A DNA stretch of 64,000 nucleotides from Streptomyces tardus (GCF_018101125.2 NZ_JAELVF020000001.1:4486962-4550961); one strand, 5' to 3'; positions 16,217 through 25,454 are shown, counted from the first letter of the stretch. Program-made: numbers and translations. Notes: generated from the letters alone by a model not told the origin.

Positions 16217-18438
16217 GCCGCCTTTCGTACGTCCCTGACCAGCGCGGACACGGTGTCCGCGCGGAGTTCGTCCAAAGTGACCGCGGTGCTTCGCAGCTGA
16301 CGGGCGAGTGCCTGCGCCATGCCCAGGCGCACCGGGCCCGTCTCGCAGTCGACCACCACGCTCGCCGTACCGTCCGCCGCCAGCAGCCTCGCCGCGTGGT
16401 GTGCGCGACCGACCGGCTCGACCCCGCTGGTGGCCCGGCCGTCGGTGACGGTCACCAGCAGCGGGCGGCGGGCCGGATCGCGCAGCCGCTCGATCCGCAG
16501 CACCTCGCGCGCCCGCAGCAGACCGGCCGCCAGCGGAGTGCGTCCGCCGGTGGAGAGCTGCGCCAGCCGCGCCGCCGCCGCGTCCACCGAGGAGGTCGGC
16601 GGCAGCACCAGCTCCGCCTCGGAGCGGCGGAACGTTACCATGCCGACCTTGTCGCGGCGCTGGTAGGCGTCGAGGAGCAGCGACAGCACCGCGCCCTTGA
16701 CCGCGCTCATCCGCTTGCGGGCCGCCATCGAGCCGGAGGCGTCCACCAGGAACAGCACCAGATTGGACTCGCGGCCCTCCCGGACGGTCTCCCGCAGATC
16801 GTCGCGCCGCACCACAAGTCCGTTGCCGTGCCTGCCTCTTGCCCGCTGGTGCGGCGCTGCGGCCTGCACCGTGGCCGACAGGTGCAGCCGGCTCAGCTGG
16901 CCCCGGGGCCGCCGGGCGCCGGTGGTCCGGCCGTGCACCGTACGGGCTCGCGAACGCCGGCCGGCCGCTCCCTCCCCGATACCGGGCACGGAGAGCGTAC
17001 GGGCCTTGAACGGATCTTCGGCGGCCACCGGTGCGGCCTCCGGAGGGCCGCCCGGGGCCGCGCCGCCGGACCCGGCCGGCGCGTCCGCGGGAGTCCGGTC
17101 CGCCGACTCGTCCGGCGTACGGCCCCCGCCGCCGTCCGGCTGCTCCGGCACGCTCGGCTCGCGCCCGCCCTCGGGCGGCCCGCCCTCCGGCGCGGGGTCG
17201 GTCGGTGCGCCGACCCCGCCGCCGGACGGCCCGCCGGGGCCGGGGTCGTCGTCCGGGTCCTCGCCCTGCTGCCCGTCCGACTCGCCGCCGGAGGGTCCTT
17301 CCGGCGGAGCGCCCTCCGGGTCGCGGTGCTCCTCGAGCGTGCGGTCGAGCTTCTCCTCGTCCAGGCCGGGTGCGTCGAAGGGGTTGCGCCGACGGCGGTG
17401 CGGCAGCGCCAGCAGCGCCGCCTGCCGTACGTCCTGCGCCTCCACCTCGCTGCGGCCCGCCCAGGCGGCCAGCGCCGTCGCGGTGCGCGCCATCACGATG
17501 TCGGCCCGCATCCCGTCCACCTCGAAGGCCGCACAGGTCGCGGCGATCTGCCGCAGTGCGGCGTCGCCGAGCACCACCTCGGGCAGCAACTCCCGCGCGG
17601 CGGCGATGTGTCGGCGCAGCGCCTCCTCCTCGTCGGCGAACCGCTCGGCGAACGCCTGCGGATCGGCGTCGAAGGCCAGCCGCCGCCGTACGACCTCCAC
17701 CCGTTCGTCCGTGTCCCGGGACGCTGCGACCTCCACGGTCAGTCCGAACCGGTCGAGCAACTGCGGGCGCAGCTCGCCCTCTTCCGGGTTCATGGTCCCC
17801 ACCAGCAGGAACCGTGCCGCGTGCCGCACCGAGACGCCCTCGCGCTCGACGTGCGAGGCACCCATGGCGGCTGCGTCCAGCAACAGGTCGACCAGGTGGT
17901 CGTGGAGCAGGTTGACCTCGTCGACGTAGAGCACGCCGCGGTGCGCGTCCGCCAGCAGGCCCGGCTCGAACGCCTTCACGCCCTCGGCCAGGGCCCGTTC
18001 GATGTCCAGGGCGCCGACGAGCCGGTCCTCGGAGGCGCCGACCGGCAGCTCCACCATGCGCGCAGCCCGCAGCGCCCTCGCCCCGACGGCGCCGTCAGCC
18101 GCACCGGTCGCGTCAGCCGCATCGGTCGAGCCGTCAGCCGCGCAGGTGCCGTCTGCCGCGGCGTCGGCCGCCCTGCCGGTGCCGTGCGGTACGGCGGCGA
18201 TGTCGGGGCAGCGCGGGTCGGGGGCGGCCGGATCGCAGGAGAAACGGCAGCCGTCGACGACCGGCACCGCCGGCATCAGCGCCGCCAACGCGCGTACCGC
18301 GGTGGACTTGGCGGTGCCCTTCTCGCCACGCACCAGTACGCCGCCGACCGCCGGGGACACGGCGTTCAGCAGCAGCCCGAGCCGGAGGTCGTCCATCCCG
18401 ACGATCGCGGTGAAGGGGTAGGGAGTGTGGGTGCTCAT
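16213..18438 (-). CDS. Fused ChlI/ChlD-type cobaltochelatase ATPase subunit
   Basis: 741 residues. The N-terminus is an AAA+ ChlI/BchI-like ATPase (Walker A GEKGTAKST about residue 38; Walker B LYVDEVNLLHDHLVDLLLD). A Pro/Gly/Asp/Glu-rich linker spans about 370-480, and the C-terminus is a VWA domain with the MIDAS motif DASGS near 560. In actinobacteria this single protein is thought to replace CobS/CobT and power cobalt insertion with CobN. No CobN gene lies in the window. Overlaps cobQ and cobO by four bases on each side. Confidence 0.88.
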   Translation of the reverse strand: MSTHTPYPFTAIVGMDDLRLGLLLNAVSPAVGGVLVRGEKGTAKSTAVRALAALMPAVPVVDGCRFSCDPAAPDPRCPDIAAVPHGTGRAADAAADGTCAADGSTDAADATGAADGAVGARALRAARMVELPVGASEDRLVGALDIERALAEGVKAFEPGLLADAHRGVLYVDEVNLLHDHLVDLLLDAAAMGASHVEREGVSVRHAARFLLVGTMNPEEGELRPQLLDRFGLTVEVAASRDTDERVEVVRRRLAFDADPQAFAERFADEEEALRRHIAAARELLPEVVLGDAALRQIAATCAAFEVDGMRADIVMARTATALAAWAGRSEVEAQDVRQAALLALPHRRRRNPFDAPGLDEEKLDRTLEEHRDPEGAPPEGPSGGESDGQQGEDPDDDPGPGGPSGGGVGAPTDPAPEGGPPEGGREPSVPEQPDGGGGRTPDESADRTPADAPAGSGGAAPGGPPEAAPVAAEDPFKARTLSVPGIGEGAAGRRSRARTVHGRTTGARRPRGQLSRLHLSATVQAAAPHQRARGRHGNGLVVRRDDLRETVREGRESNLVLFLVDASGSMAARKRMSAVKGAVLSLLLDAYQRRDKVGMVTFRRSEAELVLPPTSSVDAAAARLAQLSTGGRTPLAAGLLRAREVLRIERLRDPARRPLLVTVTDGRATSGVEPVGRAHHAARLLAADGTASVVVDCETGPVRLGMAQALARQLRSTAVTLDELRADTVSALVRDVRKAA

Positions 18439-20027
18439 ACAGGTGCTCCCGGCGGTAGGAACGGCAGGCCCTTCGGCGGGCCGTCTTCGATGAGCCGCAA
18501 CAGGGCGGCGGTGTCTGCGTGTTCTTCGATCAGGTCGCCGAGCCGGTCCAACTGCTCCTCCCGCAGCCGGCCGAAATCGGTGCCCGGGGCGGGTGTGAAG
18601 CTCCGCCCGCTCTCGGCCGCCACCTCGCGCAGCAGCGCGCGGCGGTAGTCGTCGTTCTCCAGCGAGCCGTGCCAGTGGGTGCCGCGCACCGACCCCACCC
18701 GGCAGCCGTCCAGCGGCAGCCCGGACGCGTCTTTGAACAGCGGCTGTCCACCGAGCACTTCGGCGACGCCGTGGTGGATCTCGTAACCCTCGACCCGGGC
18801 GCCCAGCGCGGTACCGACCGGCCGCGCCAGGGTCTTGTCACGGTGGAACCGCACCCGTACGGGCAGCAGTCCCAGGCCCCCGACGGAGCCGGCCCGCGAC
18901 TCCACCTCGTCCTCGATGTGCTCGCCCAGCAGCTGGTACCCGCCGCAGATGCCGAGCACCGGACGGCCCTGTGCCGCGCGCCGGGCCAACTCCCGGTCCA
19001 GCCCGCGCTCCCGCAGCAGGCGCAGCGCCCCGACCGTGCCGCGGGTGCCCGGTACGACGACCAGGTCGGCGTCGGCCAGCTCCTCCGGCCGGTCCGCGAA
19101 GCGCAGGACCACCCCGGGTTCGGCGGCCAGCGCGTCCACATCGGTGAAATTGGACATCAGCGGCACCCGCAGTACCGACACCCGCAGCACCTCCCGGCCG
19201 TACGGCGGCGCGGTGTCCGCCCCGCGCGCGCCCTCGCGCAGCGAGAGCCCGAGCCCGTCCTCCTCGTCGATTCCCAGGCCCCGGCGGTGCGGAAGCACCC
19301 CGTAGAAGGCGCGTCCGGTCACCGAGCGCAGCATCTCCAGGCCCGGCTCCAGCAGCGAGAGGTCACCGCGGAACTTGTTCACCAGATAGCCGGCGAGCAG
19401 CGCCTGGTCCTCGGCGGCGAGCAGTGCCGTCGTACCGAAGAACGAGGCGAAGACCCCGCCGCGGTCGATGTCGCCGACCACCAGGACCGGCAGCGAAGCG
19501 GCCCGGGCCAGGCCCATGTTCACCAGATCGCCCCGGCGCAGGTTGATCTCGGTCGGGCTGCCGGCACCCTCGCAGATCACGGCATCGTGGGTGCGCCGCA
19601 GCTCGGTCAGGCACTCGGTGACGGTGCCCAGCAGCCGTTCCCGGCGCTCCAGGTGGTAGCCCCGCGCGCTGAGTTCACCCACCGGCCTGCCGAGCAGTAC
19701 GACCTGGCTGGTGCGGTCGCCGCCGGGCTTGAGCAGGACGGGGTTCATCAGCGCGGAGGGCTCCACGCCCGCCGCAGCCGCCTGCATCGCCTGTGCGCGT
19801 CCGATCTCGGCGCCGTCCCGGGTGACGAAGGAGTTGAGCGACATGTTCTGTGCCTTGAACGGCGCCACTCGCAGCCCTTTGCGCGCCAGCCACCGGCAGA
19901 TCCCGGCGGTGACGACGCTCTTGCCGGCGTCCGAGGTCGTACCCGCGACCAGCAGCCCACCGCCGAGATCCCTGCCGTCGACCGCGCCGCCACCCGCCGA
20001 ACCGCCGTGTGCCGAGGGGGAGTTCAC
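18435..20027 (-). CDS. cobQ: Cobyric acid synthase
   Basis: 530 residues. Amidates side chains b, d, e and g of adenosylcobyrinic acid diamide. The N-terminal dethiobiotin-synthetase-like P-loop domain (GTTSDAGKS) and the C-terminal glutaminase with Cys in GICGGYQLLG and His in THWHGS are intact. Four-base overlaps with cobD and the chelatase gene. Confidence 0.95.
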   Translation of the reverse strand: MNSPSAHGGSAGGGAVDGRDLGGGLLVAGTTSDAGKSVVTAGICRWLARKGLRVAPFKAQNMSLNSFVTRDGAEIGRAQAMQAAAAGVEPSALMNPVLLKPGGDRTSQVVLLGRPVGELSARGYHLERRERLLGTVTECLTELRRTHDAVICEGAGSPTEINLRRGDLVNMGLARAASLPVLVVGDIDRGGVFASFFGTTALLAAEDQALLAGYLVNKFRGDLSLLEPGLEMLRSVTGRAFYGVLPHRRGLGIDEEDGLGLSLREGARGADTAPPYGREVLRVSVLRVPLMSNFTDVDALAAEPGVVLRFADRPEELADADLVVVPGTRGTVGALRLLRERGLDRELARRAAQGRPVLGICGGYQLLGEHIEDEVESRAGSVGGLGLLPVRVRFHRDKTLARPVGTALGARVEGYEIHHGVAEVLGGQPLFKDASGLPLDGCRVGSVRGTHWHGSLENDDYRRALLREVAAESGRSFTPAPGTDFGRLREEQLDRLGDLIEEHADTAALLRLIEDGPPKGLPFLPPGAPV

Positions 20028-21013
20028 GACCCCACCTCCCGGTGCGCCGTGGCCCGCGCCCTGCGGGAGTGCAGTGCCCGCCGGGCTCTCGCACCGCCCA
20101 GCGCGAGCACCAGCGCGGCGTGGCCGACCCGCCGGGAGAGCGCCACCGCGCGGGCGATGTCGGCCGCCTCCGGAAGACGTCCCTCCGGGTTGAGCACCGC
20201 GCGGTGCTCAACCCGCCCGCCGTACGCCAGCGTCCCGCCGAGCCGTACGCCCAACGCTCCGGCGAACGCCGCCTCCACCACCCCCGCGTTCGGACTCGGG
20301 TGGCCGGCAGCATCCAGACGCCAACTGCGCAGCGCGGCACGGTGGTCGGGGCCGAGCACGGTGGCGAGCGCGGCGGTCAGCCGTGCTCCGGGCCGGCCGA
20401 CCGCGTCGTCCAGCCGGGCCGAGGCCCAGCCGAACCGCAGATGCCGCGGCGAGCGGTGGCCGACCATTGCGTCCAGCGTGTTCGCCGCGCGGAAGGCGGC
20501 CATCCCGGGCACTCCGGCCACCGCGCCCCACAGCAGCGCGCCGACGACCGCGTCCGAGGTGTTCTCGGCGACCGACTCCACCACCGCGCGGGCGATCCCG
20601 TCGGAGTCCAGGGACTGGGGGTCGCGCCCGCACAGCCGCGGGAGGCGCTCGCGTGCCGCTGCCAGATCGCCGTCCTCCAGGCACCGGGCGAGCGTCTGTG
20701 CCTCCCGCGCCAGCGAGGCGCCGCCGAGCACCGACCACGTCGTCGCCGCGGCGAGCGCCGCCCCGGCGGCCGGTGAGCGCCGCACGGCCCGTACGAGGCC
20801 CGCGCCCGCCGCGACCGTGCCGCCGACGCACAGCGCGGTGTACAGCGCACCGGCGACCCTGCTGTCGCGCCACAGCAACTGCTCCAGGCGGCCCGTCAGT
20901 TGACCGAAACCCGCCACCGGATGGAAGCGCGCGGGGTCGCCGAGGGCCGCGTCGGCCAGGTACCCCAGCGCGATGCCGAGCGGAGCACTCGTCACCCGCG
21001 GGGCCTCAACCAC
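20024..21013 (-). CDS. cobD: Adenosylcobinamide-phosphate synthase, membrane protein
   Basis: 329 residues, CobD/CbiB family. An integral membrane protein that attaches aminopropanol or its phosphate to cobyric acid. The N-terminal LGDPARFHPVAGFG motif and several hydrophobic segments are typical. Start taken as GTG 21013, with a weak ribosome site. A 27-codon ORF (21089-21006, MRAFPAPR...) ends eight bases inside the gene, so translation may be coupled to it. First gene after the riboswitch. Confidence 0.92.
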   Translation of the reverse strand: MVEAPRVTSAPLGIALGYLADAALGDPARFHPVAGFGQLTGRLEQLLWRDSRVAGALYTALCVGGTVAAGAGLVRAVRRSPAAGAALAAATTWSVLGGASLAREAQTLARCLEDGDLAAARERLPRLCGRDPQSLDSDGIARAVVESVAENTSDAVVGALLWGAVAGVPGMAAFRAANTLDAMVGHRSPRHLRFGWASARLDDAVGRPGARLTAALATVLGPDHRAALRSWRLDAAGHPSPNAGVVEAAFAGALGVRLGGTLAYGGRVEHRAVLNPEGRLPEAADIARAVALSRRVGHAALVLALGGARARRALHSRRARATAHREVGS

Positions 21014-21104
21014 CGCAGGCGGTTCGGCCTGTGTCGAACGGGGGCAGCACAGGCGCCGCAGCGGCGCGGGGCGCAGGGAAAGCGCGCATCACGGGGGTGT
21101 CCTC

Positions 21105-21262
21105 ACTCAGGGTCCGCGCCCTGGATCGACGTCGTCGACGGTGAGAGTCGTCTGGCTCCCGAGGCGAACAGCCCTTCCCCGGCGGGGAGTCGGGCCTGCC
21201 TCGGTGACAGTGGCGGGACCGCGCCGGATTCTCACCGGTCTTCCCTCTCTGCCGCCGCTTGG
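21105..21262 (-). ncRNA. Cobalamin riboswitch
   Basis: On the minus strand the leader contains the conserved core GGUGAGAAUCCGGCGCGGU, then CCCGCCACUG (about 21246-21208), with flanking helices and a GGGAGCCAGAC element near 21150. These match the B12-element pattern in order and spacing. It precedes cobD with about 90 bases to the start, so adenosylcobalamin is expected to repress the six-gene operon. Outer boundaries are approximate. Confidence 0.93.
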
Positions 21263-21270
21263 CTTTCGGC

Positions 21271-21299
21271 AGTCCACCATGCGCCGCCGAGGGCGTCAA
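21271..21299 (-). promoter_or_regulatory. Promoter of the B12 operon
   Basis: TTGACG (21299-21294) and TGGACT (21276-21271) with an exact 17-base spacer, placing the transcript start near 21264, just ahead of the riboswitch. Confidence 0.7.
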
Positions 21300-21370
21300 C
21301 TCGCCTCTGACCTGCGGTGAGTGGCCTCACGTGCAGGGCAACGCGCCGCCGCCGCAGCCGGGGGAGAAGA

Positions 21371-21411
21371 CGAGCGAGCCCGCCGCGCACGGGGCACGGC
21401 GGGCTCGCTCG
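21371..21411 (-). terminator. Terminator of the pitH operon
   Basis: Perfect 15-bp inverted repeat CGAGCGAGCCCGCCG (21371-21385) with 21397-21411, 11-base loop, followed on the minus strand by UCUUCU. It lies just after the small membrane protein stop. Confidence 0.75.
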
Positions 21412-21433
21412 CGTCTCTTGGACACGCCTCGGT

Positions 21434-21679
21434 TCAGACCGCGATGACGTAGATCCCGAACGCCACGGCTGCCGCACTCACGGCGAAGCACAGGTACGCG
21501 CCGGTCCGGGCCAGCGTGGTGCTGCCGCCGCCCGCGTGGGTGGTGCCACCCTCGGCGGTGCCGGTGCGGTCGGCTCCGGAGGTGCCGAGGATGCCGAGTG
21601 TGAAGATCCCGACGAGTGCCACGGTCGCCAGCAGGCTGACGCCGAATACCTGGCCGAGGGCTGCCCAGTCGATGTTCAT
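21434..21679 (-). CDS. Small membrane protein downstream of pitH
   Basis: 81 residues with two hydrophobic helices (about 8-32 and 58-80) separated by a Gly/Thr-rich loop. Start ATG 21679. It follows pitH by 43 bases and shares its terminator, so it is probably cotranscribed. Position matches a conserved partner of the transporter in streptomycetes. No known domain; an accessory role in phosphate uptake is inference only. Confidence 0.8.
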   Translation of the reverse strand: MNIDWAALGQVFGVSLLATVALVGIFTLGILGTSGADRTGTAEGGTTHAGGGSTTLARTGAYLCFAVSAAAVAFGIYVIAV

Positions 21680-21722
21680 CGTCGTGTGTCCTTCGCGGAG
21701 GTGTGGGGGCGGGTGCCCGGGG

Positions 21723-23105
21723 TCACGGCAGCAGTCCGGCCGGTCGTTGCGGCTTCTCTTCGGCGACGGAACGCTCCGCGCTCTGCGGGCCCGCGGCGCC
21801 GAGGGCTTCCGCGTCCTTCGGGTCCGCCGCGTCCGCTGTCTGCGTCCGGCTCTCTGCGTACGGCTCGCCGTCCGCGGGGGGAGCGGTGCGGGAGTCCGCC
21901 TGCTCGGGGCTGAGCTGCGCCGGGATGGTGGCCTGGGCCGGCGGCGGGGCGACGGACTGCATGGCAGCGGCGACGACGCCGGACTCCTCGGGAGCGATCG
22001 GGTCGACGTCGTTGACGTTGGTGTGGTCCACGACCTCGCGGCGCGAGGCCAGGTAGATACCGCCAGAGATCACCACGAGCAGCACGGCGACCACCGTCAC
22101 GCCCCAGTCGCCCTGGTCGGCGATGACCGCGGAGATCGCGGCGATACCGCCGGCGGCCGGCAGCGTCATGGCCCAGCCGGTGAACATCCGGGTCGCGGTC
22201 GACCAGCGCACCACGCCGCCCTTGCGACCCAGGCCGGAGCCCATGACCGCGCCGGAGCAGACGTGGGTGGTGGAGAGCGAGAACCCGATGTGCGAGGAGG
22301 CGAGGATCGTGGCGGCGGCGCTGGTCTGGGCCGCGAAGCCCTGGGGCGGCCTGATGTCCGTCAGACCCTTGCCCATGGTGCGGATGATGCGCCAGCCGCC
22401 GAGGTAGGTGCCGAGCGCGATCGCCACACCGGCCGAGGTGATGACCCACAGCGGCGGGTCGGCGTTGGCGCCGAGCGCTCCGCCGGAGATCAGCGCGAGG
22501 GTGATGACACCCATCGTCTTCTGGGCGTCGTTGGTGCCGTGCGCGAGGGAGACCAGCGCGGCGGAGGTGATCTGTCCCGCGCGGTAGCCCTTGGCGGTCT
22601 GCTTCTCGTCGGCGTTGCGCGCCAGACGGTACGTGAGCCTGGTCGCCAGGGTCGCGGCGATGCCGGCGACCAGCGGAGCGGCGAGTGCCGGGATCAGGAC
22701 CTTCATGATGACGACGTCGCCGTTGACCGCACCCATGCCCACCGAGGCGAGCGTGGCACCGATCAGTCCGCCCAGCAGTGCGTGCGAGGAGCTCGACGGG
22801 AGTCCGGCGAGCCAGGTCAGCAGGTTCCAGATGATCGCGCCGACCAGACCGGCGAAGATCACTTCGGGTTTGATGCCCGCACCCTCGTCGATGATGCCGG
22901 AGGAGATGGTCTTGGCCACCTCGACGGAGAGGAAGGCGCCGACCAGGTTGAGGACGGCGGACATCGCCACAGCTGCTTTGGGCTTCATCGCCCCGGTGGA
23001 GATGGTGGTGGCCATCGCGTTGGCCGTGTCGTGGAAGCCGTTCGTAAAGTCGAACACCAAGGCCGTGACGATCACGATCCCGATGAGAAGCGTGATGTGT
23101 TCCAT
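21723..23105 (-). CDS. pitH: Low-affinity inorganic phosphate transporter, Pit family
   Basis: 460 residues with about ten membrane segments and the duplicated Pit signature (DFTNGFHDTANAMATT near the N-terminus; SLAHGTNDAQKTMGV in the second half). Imports phosphate, probably as metal-phosphate with protons. The C-terminal 70 residues are hydrophilic, Pro/Ala/Glu-rich and probably cytoplasmic. Position corresponds to S. coelicolor pitH2 (SCO1845). A PHO box of three units lies 34 bases upstream of ATG 23105. Confidence 0.93.
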   Translation of the reverse strand: MEHITLLIGIVIVTALVFDFTNGFHDTANAMATTISTGAMKPKAAVAMSAVLNLVGAFLSVEVAKTISSGIIDEGAGIKPEVIFAGLVGAIIWNLLTWLAGLPSSSSHALLGGLIGATLASVGMGAVNGDVVIMKVLIPALAAPLVAGIAATLATRLTYRLARNADEKQTAKGYRAGQITSAALVSLAHGTNDAQKTMGVITLALISGGALGANADPPLWVITSAGVAIALGTYLGGWRIIRTMGKGLTDIRPPQGFAAQTSAAATILASSHIGFSLSTTHVCSGAVMGSGLGRKGGVVRWSTATRMFTGWAMTLPAAGGIAAISAVIADQGDWGVTVVAVLLVVISGGIYLASRREVVDHTNVNDVDPIAPEESGVVAAAMQSVAPPPAQATIPAQLSPEQADSRTAPPADGEPYAESRTQTADAADPKDAEALGAAGPQSAERSVAEEKPQRPAGLLP

Positions 23106-23411
23106 TCACCCGGCAATCAGTTCGGCGGTCAAAGACTGGCTCGGTGAACGTAGGGACGCCGAATGAACGGAAGATGAACTGGGGCGGGCGGTCGGGTGTC
23201 GCGGGGCGGCGACACCTGTGAGGGCTCTTCGCACACCCCTCGACAGCCCCTGGTGCCCGCCTTTGTCCCGCCCGTGACGAGGCTCCGGGGAGATCCGTGT
23301 CACGTTCTGCGCGAACGTCGTCGACCCGCTGCCGCCACCGTCCGCGGCCGACGCCGGGGCGACCGTCAACAGACCGGCCGCACAAGGCCGTTCGGAAACG
23401 AGAGGCGATCC
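23106..23411. other. Divergent intergenic region pitH / aldolase
   Basis: 306 bases. It holds the PHO box on the pitH side. Near the aldolase a GAGAGG ribosome site precedes ATG 23412. No further gene seen. Confidence 0.6.
23139..23179 (-). promoter_or_regulatory. PHO box (PhoP direct repeats) upstream of pitH
   Basis: On the minus strand two abutting 11-base units, GTTCATCTTCC (23179-23169) and GTTCATTCGGC (23168-23158), then a third, GTTCACCGAGC (23149-23139), after 8 bases. All keep the GTTCA core of the streptomycete PhoP consensus GTTCACC. It is close enough to the start codon to overlap the core promoter, so PhoP could repress as well as activate. Confidence 0.8.
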
Positions 23412-24092
23412 ATGGATGAACCCGAGGCGAACGGGACGACCCCGCCGGCGGCCTGGCGGGAGGGCTGGCGGCAAGTGGTCGACACCGCCCTACGCACGGT
23501 TCGCGACGGCCTCGTCGTCGGCACCTCGGGCAACGTCTCGCTCCGCGTGGGCGACGCCGTACTGGTCACCCCGAGCGGAGTGCCCTACGACCGGCTCGGC
23601 CCGGGCGACCTGTGCGCCGTCGACCTCGCCGGCCGCCGCCTGGCGGGCGAGCTTCGGCCGACCAGCGAGCTGCCGCTCCATCTCGCCGTCCACCGTCGTA
23701 CGACAACGGCCGCCGCCGTGGTGCACACGCACGCGCTGCACGCCACCGCCGTCTCCACGCTCGTCGACGAACTCCCGGCGGTGCATTACCAGTTGGCAAC
23801 TCTCGGCGGGCCCGTCCGGGTCGCCCCGTACGCCCGTTACGGCAGCGCGGAGCTCGCCGCGGCCACCCTCGCGGCGCTGGAGGGGCGAGAGGCGTGCCTG
23901 CTGCGCAACCACGGCACCGTGGTCCTCGGCGCCGACCTGGACCAGGCCTTCGAGCGCACCGCCCAGCTGGAGTGGATGTGCCGGCTGTGGCTGACCGCGC
24001 ACTCGGTGCACGGTCTCGTTCCCAGCCTCCTCACGCCCGCCGAACTCGCCGACGCCGCCGAGGCCCTGCGCGACTACGGCCCGCGGCCGTAG
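23412..24092 (+). CDS. Class II aldolase/adducin family protein
   Basis: 226 residues from ATG 23412; upstream open frame ignored because of the GAGAGG site. Zinc-site features of the L-fuculose-phosphate aldolase group are present: Glu in TSELPLHLAVH, HTHALH, and RNHGTV. NVSLR near residue 40 is also typical (phosphate loop). It probably retro-aldolises or epimerises a sugar phosphate, or acts in methionine salvage like MtnB; the substrate is not set by sequence. The last ten codons form one arm of a terminator. Confidence 0.85.
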   Translation: MDEPEANGTTPPAAWREGWRQVVDTALRTVRDGLVVGTSGNVSLRVGDAVLVTPSGVPYDRLGPGDLCAVDLAGRRLAGELRPTSELPLHLAVHRRTTTAAAVVHTHALHATAVSTLVDELPAVHYQLATLGGPVRVAPYARYGSAELAAATLAALEGREACLLRNHGTVVLGADLDQAFERTAQLEWMCRLWLTAHSVHGLVPSLLTPAELADAAEALRDYGPRP

Positions 24093-24104
24093 TCGCGCAG
24101 GGCC
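24062..24104 (+). terminator. Perfect 20-bp stem overlapping aldolase 3' end
   Basis: Arms 24062-24081 and 24085-24104 are exact complements with a three-base CGC loop. The stop codon (24090-24092) is inside the right arm. No U tract; stability alone should stop or protect the transcript end. Confidence 0.7.
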
Positions 24105-24222
24105 GTCCCGCCCGTCCCGGTGCCACCCCGCGGCCCGTCCGCCACGGCGGCACCGGGCCTCCTGTCACTCCGCCGCCGCGACCCACTGGCCACGGCGCGC
24201 CGGACGGGACGAGACTGGGCCG

Positions 24223-25359
24223 GTGCGAGTGGGGACCACCGCGGCAGTGGCCGCGACAACGATGCTCACCGCCGGCGCCGCAGCAGTGGCCGCCGGCCGG
24301 TACGGTGCGGGCGCCGCCCTCGGGCGCGGCTCGGCCACCGCCGCCCCGCCGGGTTTCGCACCCGGCGGGCTGACCGTCCACGACCTCGATCCGGAGCGGG
24401 GCCACATCACCCTCACCCGCTCCCTGGACTCGGCCCTGCCCGGCCGCTACGGTCTCGTCGCGCCCGGCTGCCACGCCGCCGTCGGCGAGGTGCTGGGCAC
24501 CGGGCCGACCCCCGACACGCTGCGCCGTCGCCTGGAGCGGGTGGACAGCGGCGAACTGCGCCCCGGCACCCGGGTGCGGATGACCCCGCAGGTGTACGCC
24601 GGCAACCCGGGCGACGCCCTGGGCCTGCCGTACGCCGAGGTCGAGGTCCCCGGCGAGCTCGGCACGCTGCCCGCCTGGTTCCTGCCCGGCACCCGCGACA
24701 CCTGGGTTCTGACCGTCCACGGCCTCGGCACCACCCGGGAGCACCCGATGGTGGCCATGCCCCTGCTGGACCGGATGCAGACCCCGGTGCTCGCCCCCTG
24801 CCACCGCGGCGACGCCGGCGCGCCGCGAAGCCCCGACGGCGTCGGTCATCTGGGCGCCACCGAGTGGCGCGACCTGGACGCCGCGATGCGCTACGCCGTA
24901 CGCCACGGCGCCAACCGCATCGTCCTGTACGGCTGGTCGACCGGCGCCTCCATGGCACTGCACGCCGCCGCCCACTCGGCGCTGCGCGCGCACATCAGCG
25001 GCCTCGTACTGGACTCGCCGGTGCTGGACTGGCGCGCCGCCGTGCGCGCGCTGGTCGCGCGTCGCGTTCCCGGGCCGCTGCTTCCACTCGCCGCGCGTGC
25101 CGCGGAGGCCCGCGCCGCGCTCGACCCGGCCCGGCTCGCCCGGCTGGCCGACCCGTCCTGGCTGACCGTTCCCGCTCTCGTGATCCAGGGCAGGGACGAT
25201 CCGATCGCAGACTGGTCGACGGCGCGCCAATTCGCTGCGGCACGACCGGAGTTGGTCACTCTTGACCTCTTCCCCGACGCCACCCACGCCGCTTCCTGGA
25301 ACGCTGACCAGGAAGGTTGCGAGGAGACGCTGCGCCGGTTCCTGACCCCGCTGATGTAG
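24223..25359 (+). CDS. Alpha/beta hydrolase with N-terminal hydrophobic anchor
   Basis: 378 residues. A signal-like hydrophobic stretch (about 5-30) suggests membrane attachment or export. The hydrolase core has the nucleophile elbow GWSTGAS (Ser near 239), Asp in GRDDPIAD and His in DATHAASW. The family covers esterases and lipases; substrate unknown. The GTG start at 24223 lies seven bases after GAGACT, so the mRNA could be leaderless. Confidence 0.8.
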   Translation: MRVGTTAAVAATTMLTAGAAAVAAGRYGAGAALGRGSATAAPPGFAPGGLTVHDLDPERGHITLTRSLDSALPGRYGLVAPGCHAAVGEVLGTGPTPDTLRRRLERVDSGELRPGTRVRMTPQVYAGNPGDALGLPYAEVEVPGELGTLPAWFLPGTRDTWVLTVHGLGTTREHPMVAMPLLDRMQTPVLAPCHRGDAGAPRSPDGVGHLGATEWRDLDAAMRYAVRHGANRIVLYGWSTGASMALHAAAHSALRAHISGLVLDSPVLDWRAAVRALVARRVPGPLLPLAARAAEARAALDPARLARLADPSWLTVPALVIQGRDDPIADWSTARQFAAARPELVTLDLFPDATHAASWNADQEGCEETLRRFLTPLM

Positions 25360-25454
25360 CCGCGCACGCCTCGCACGCCGCAGGGCGCCCCGCGTCCGGC
25401 ACGGGAACGTGGGTGCGGTTTGGCCTTTTGCGGGTCACCAGGAAGACTGCCACC

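Noticed and set aside
21516..23147. Plus-strand open frame opposite pitH
   Set aside because: Antisense shadow of a clear phosphate transporter.
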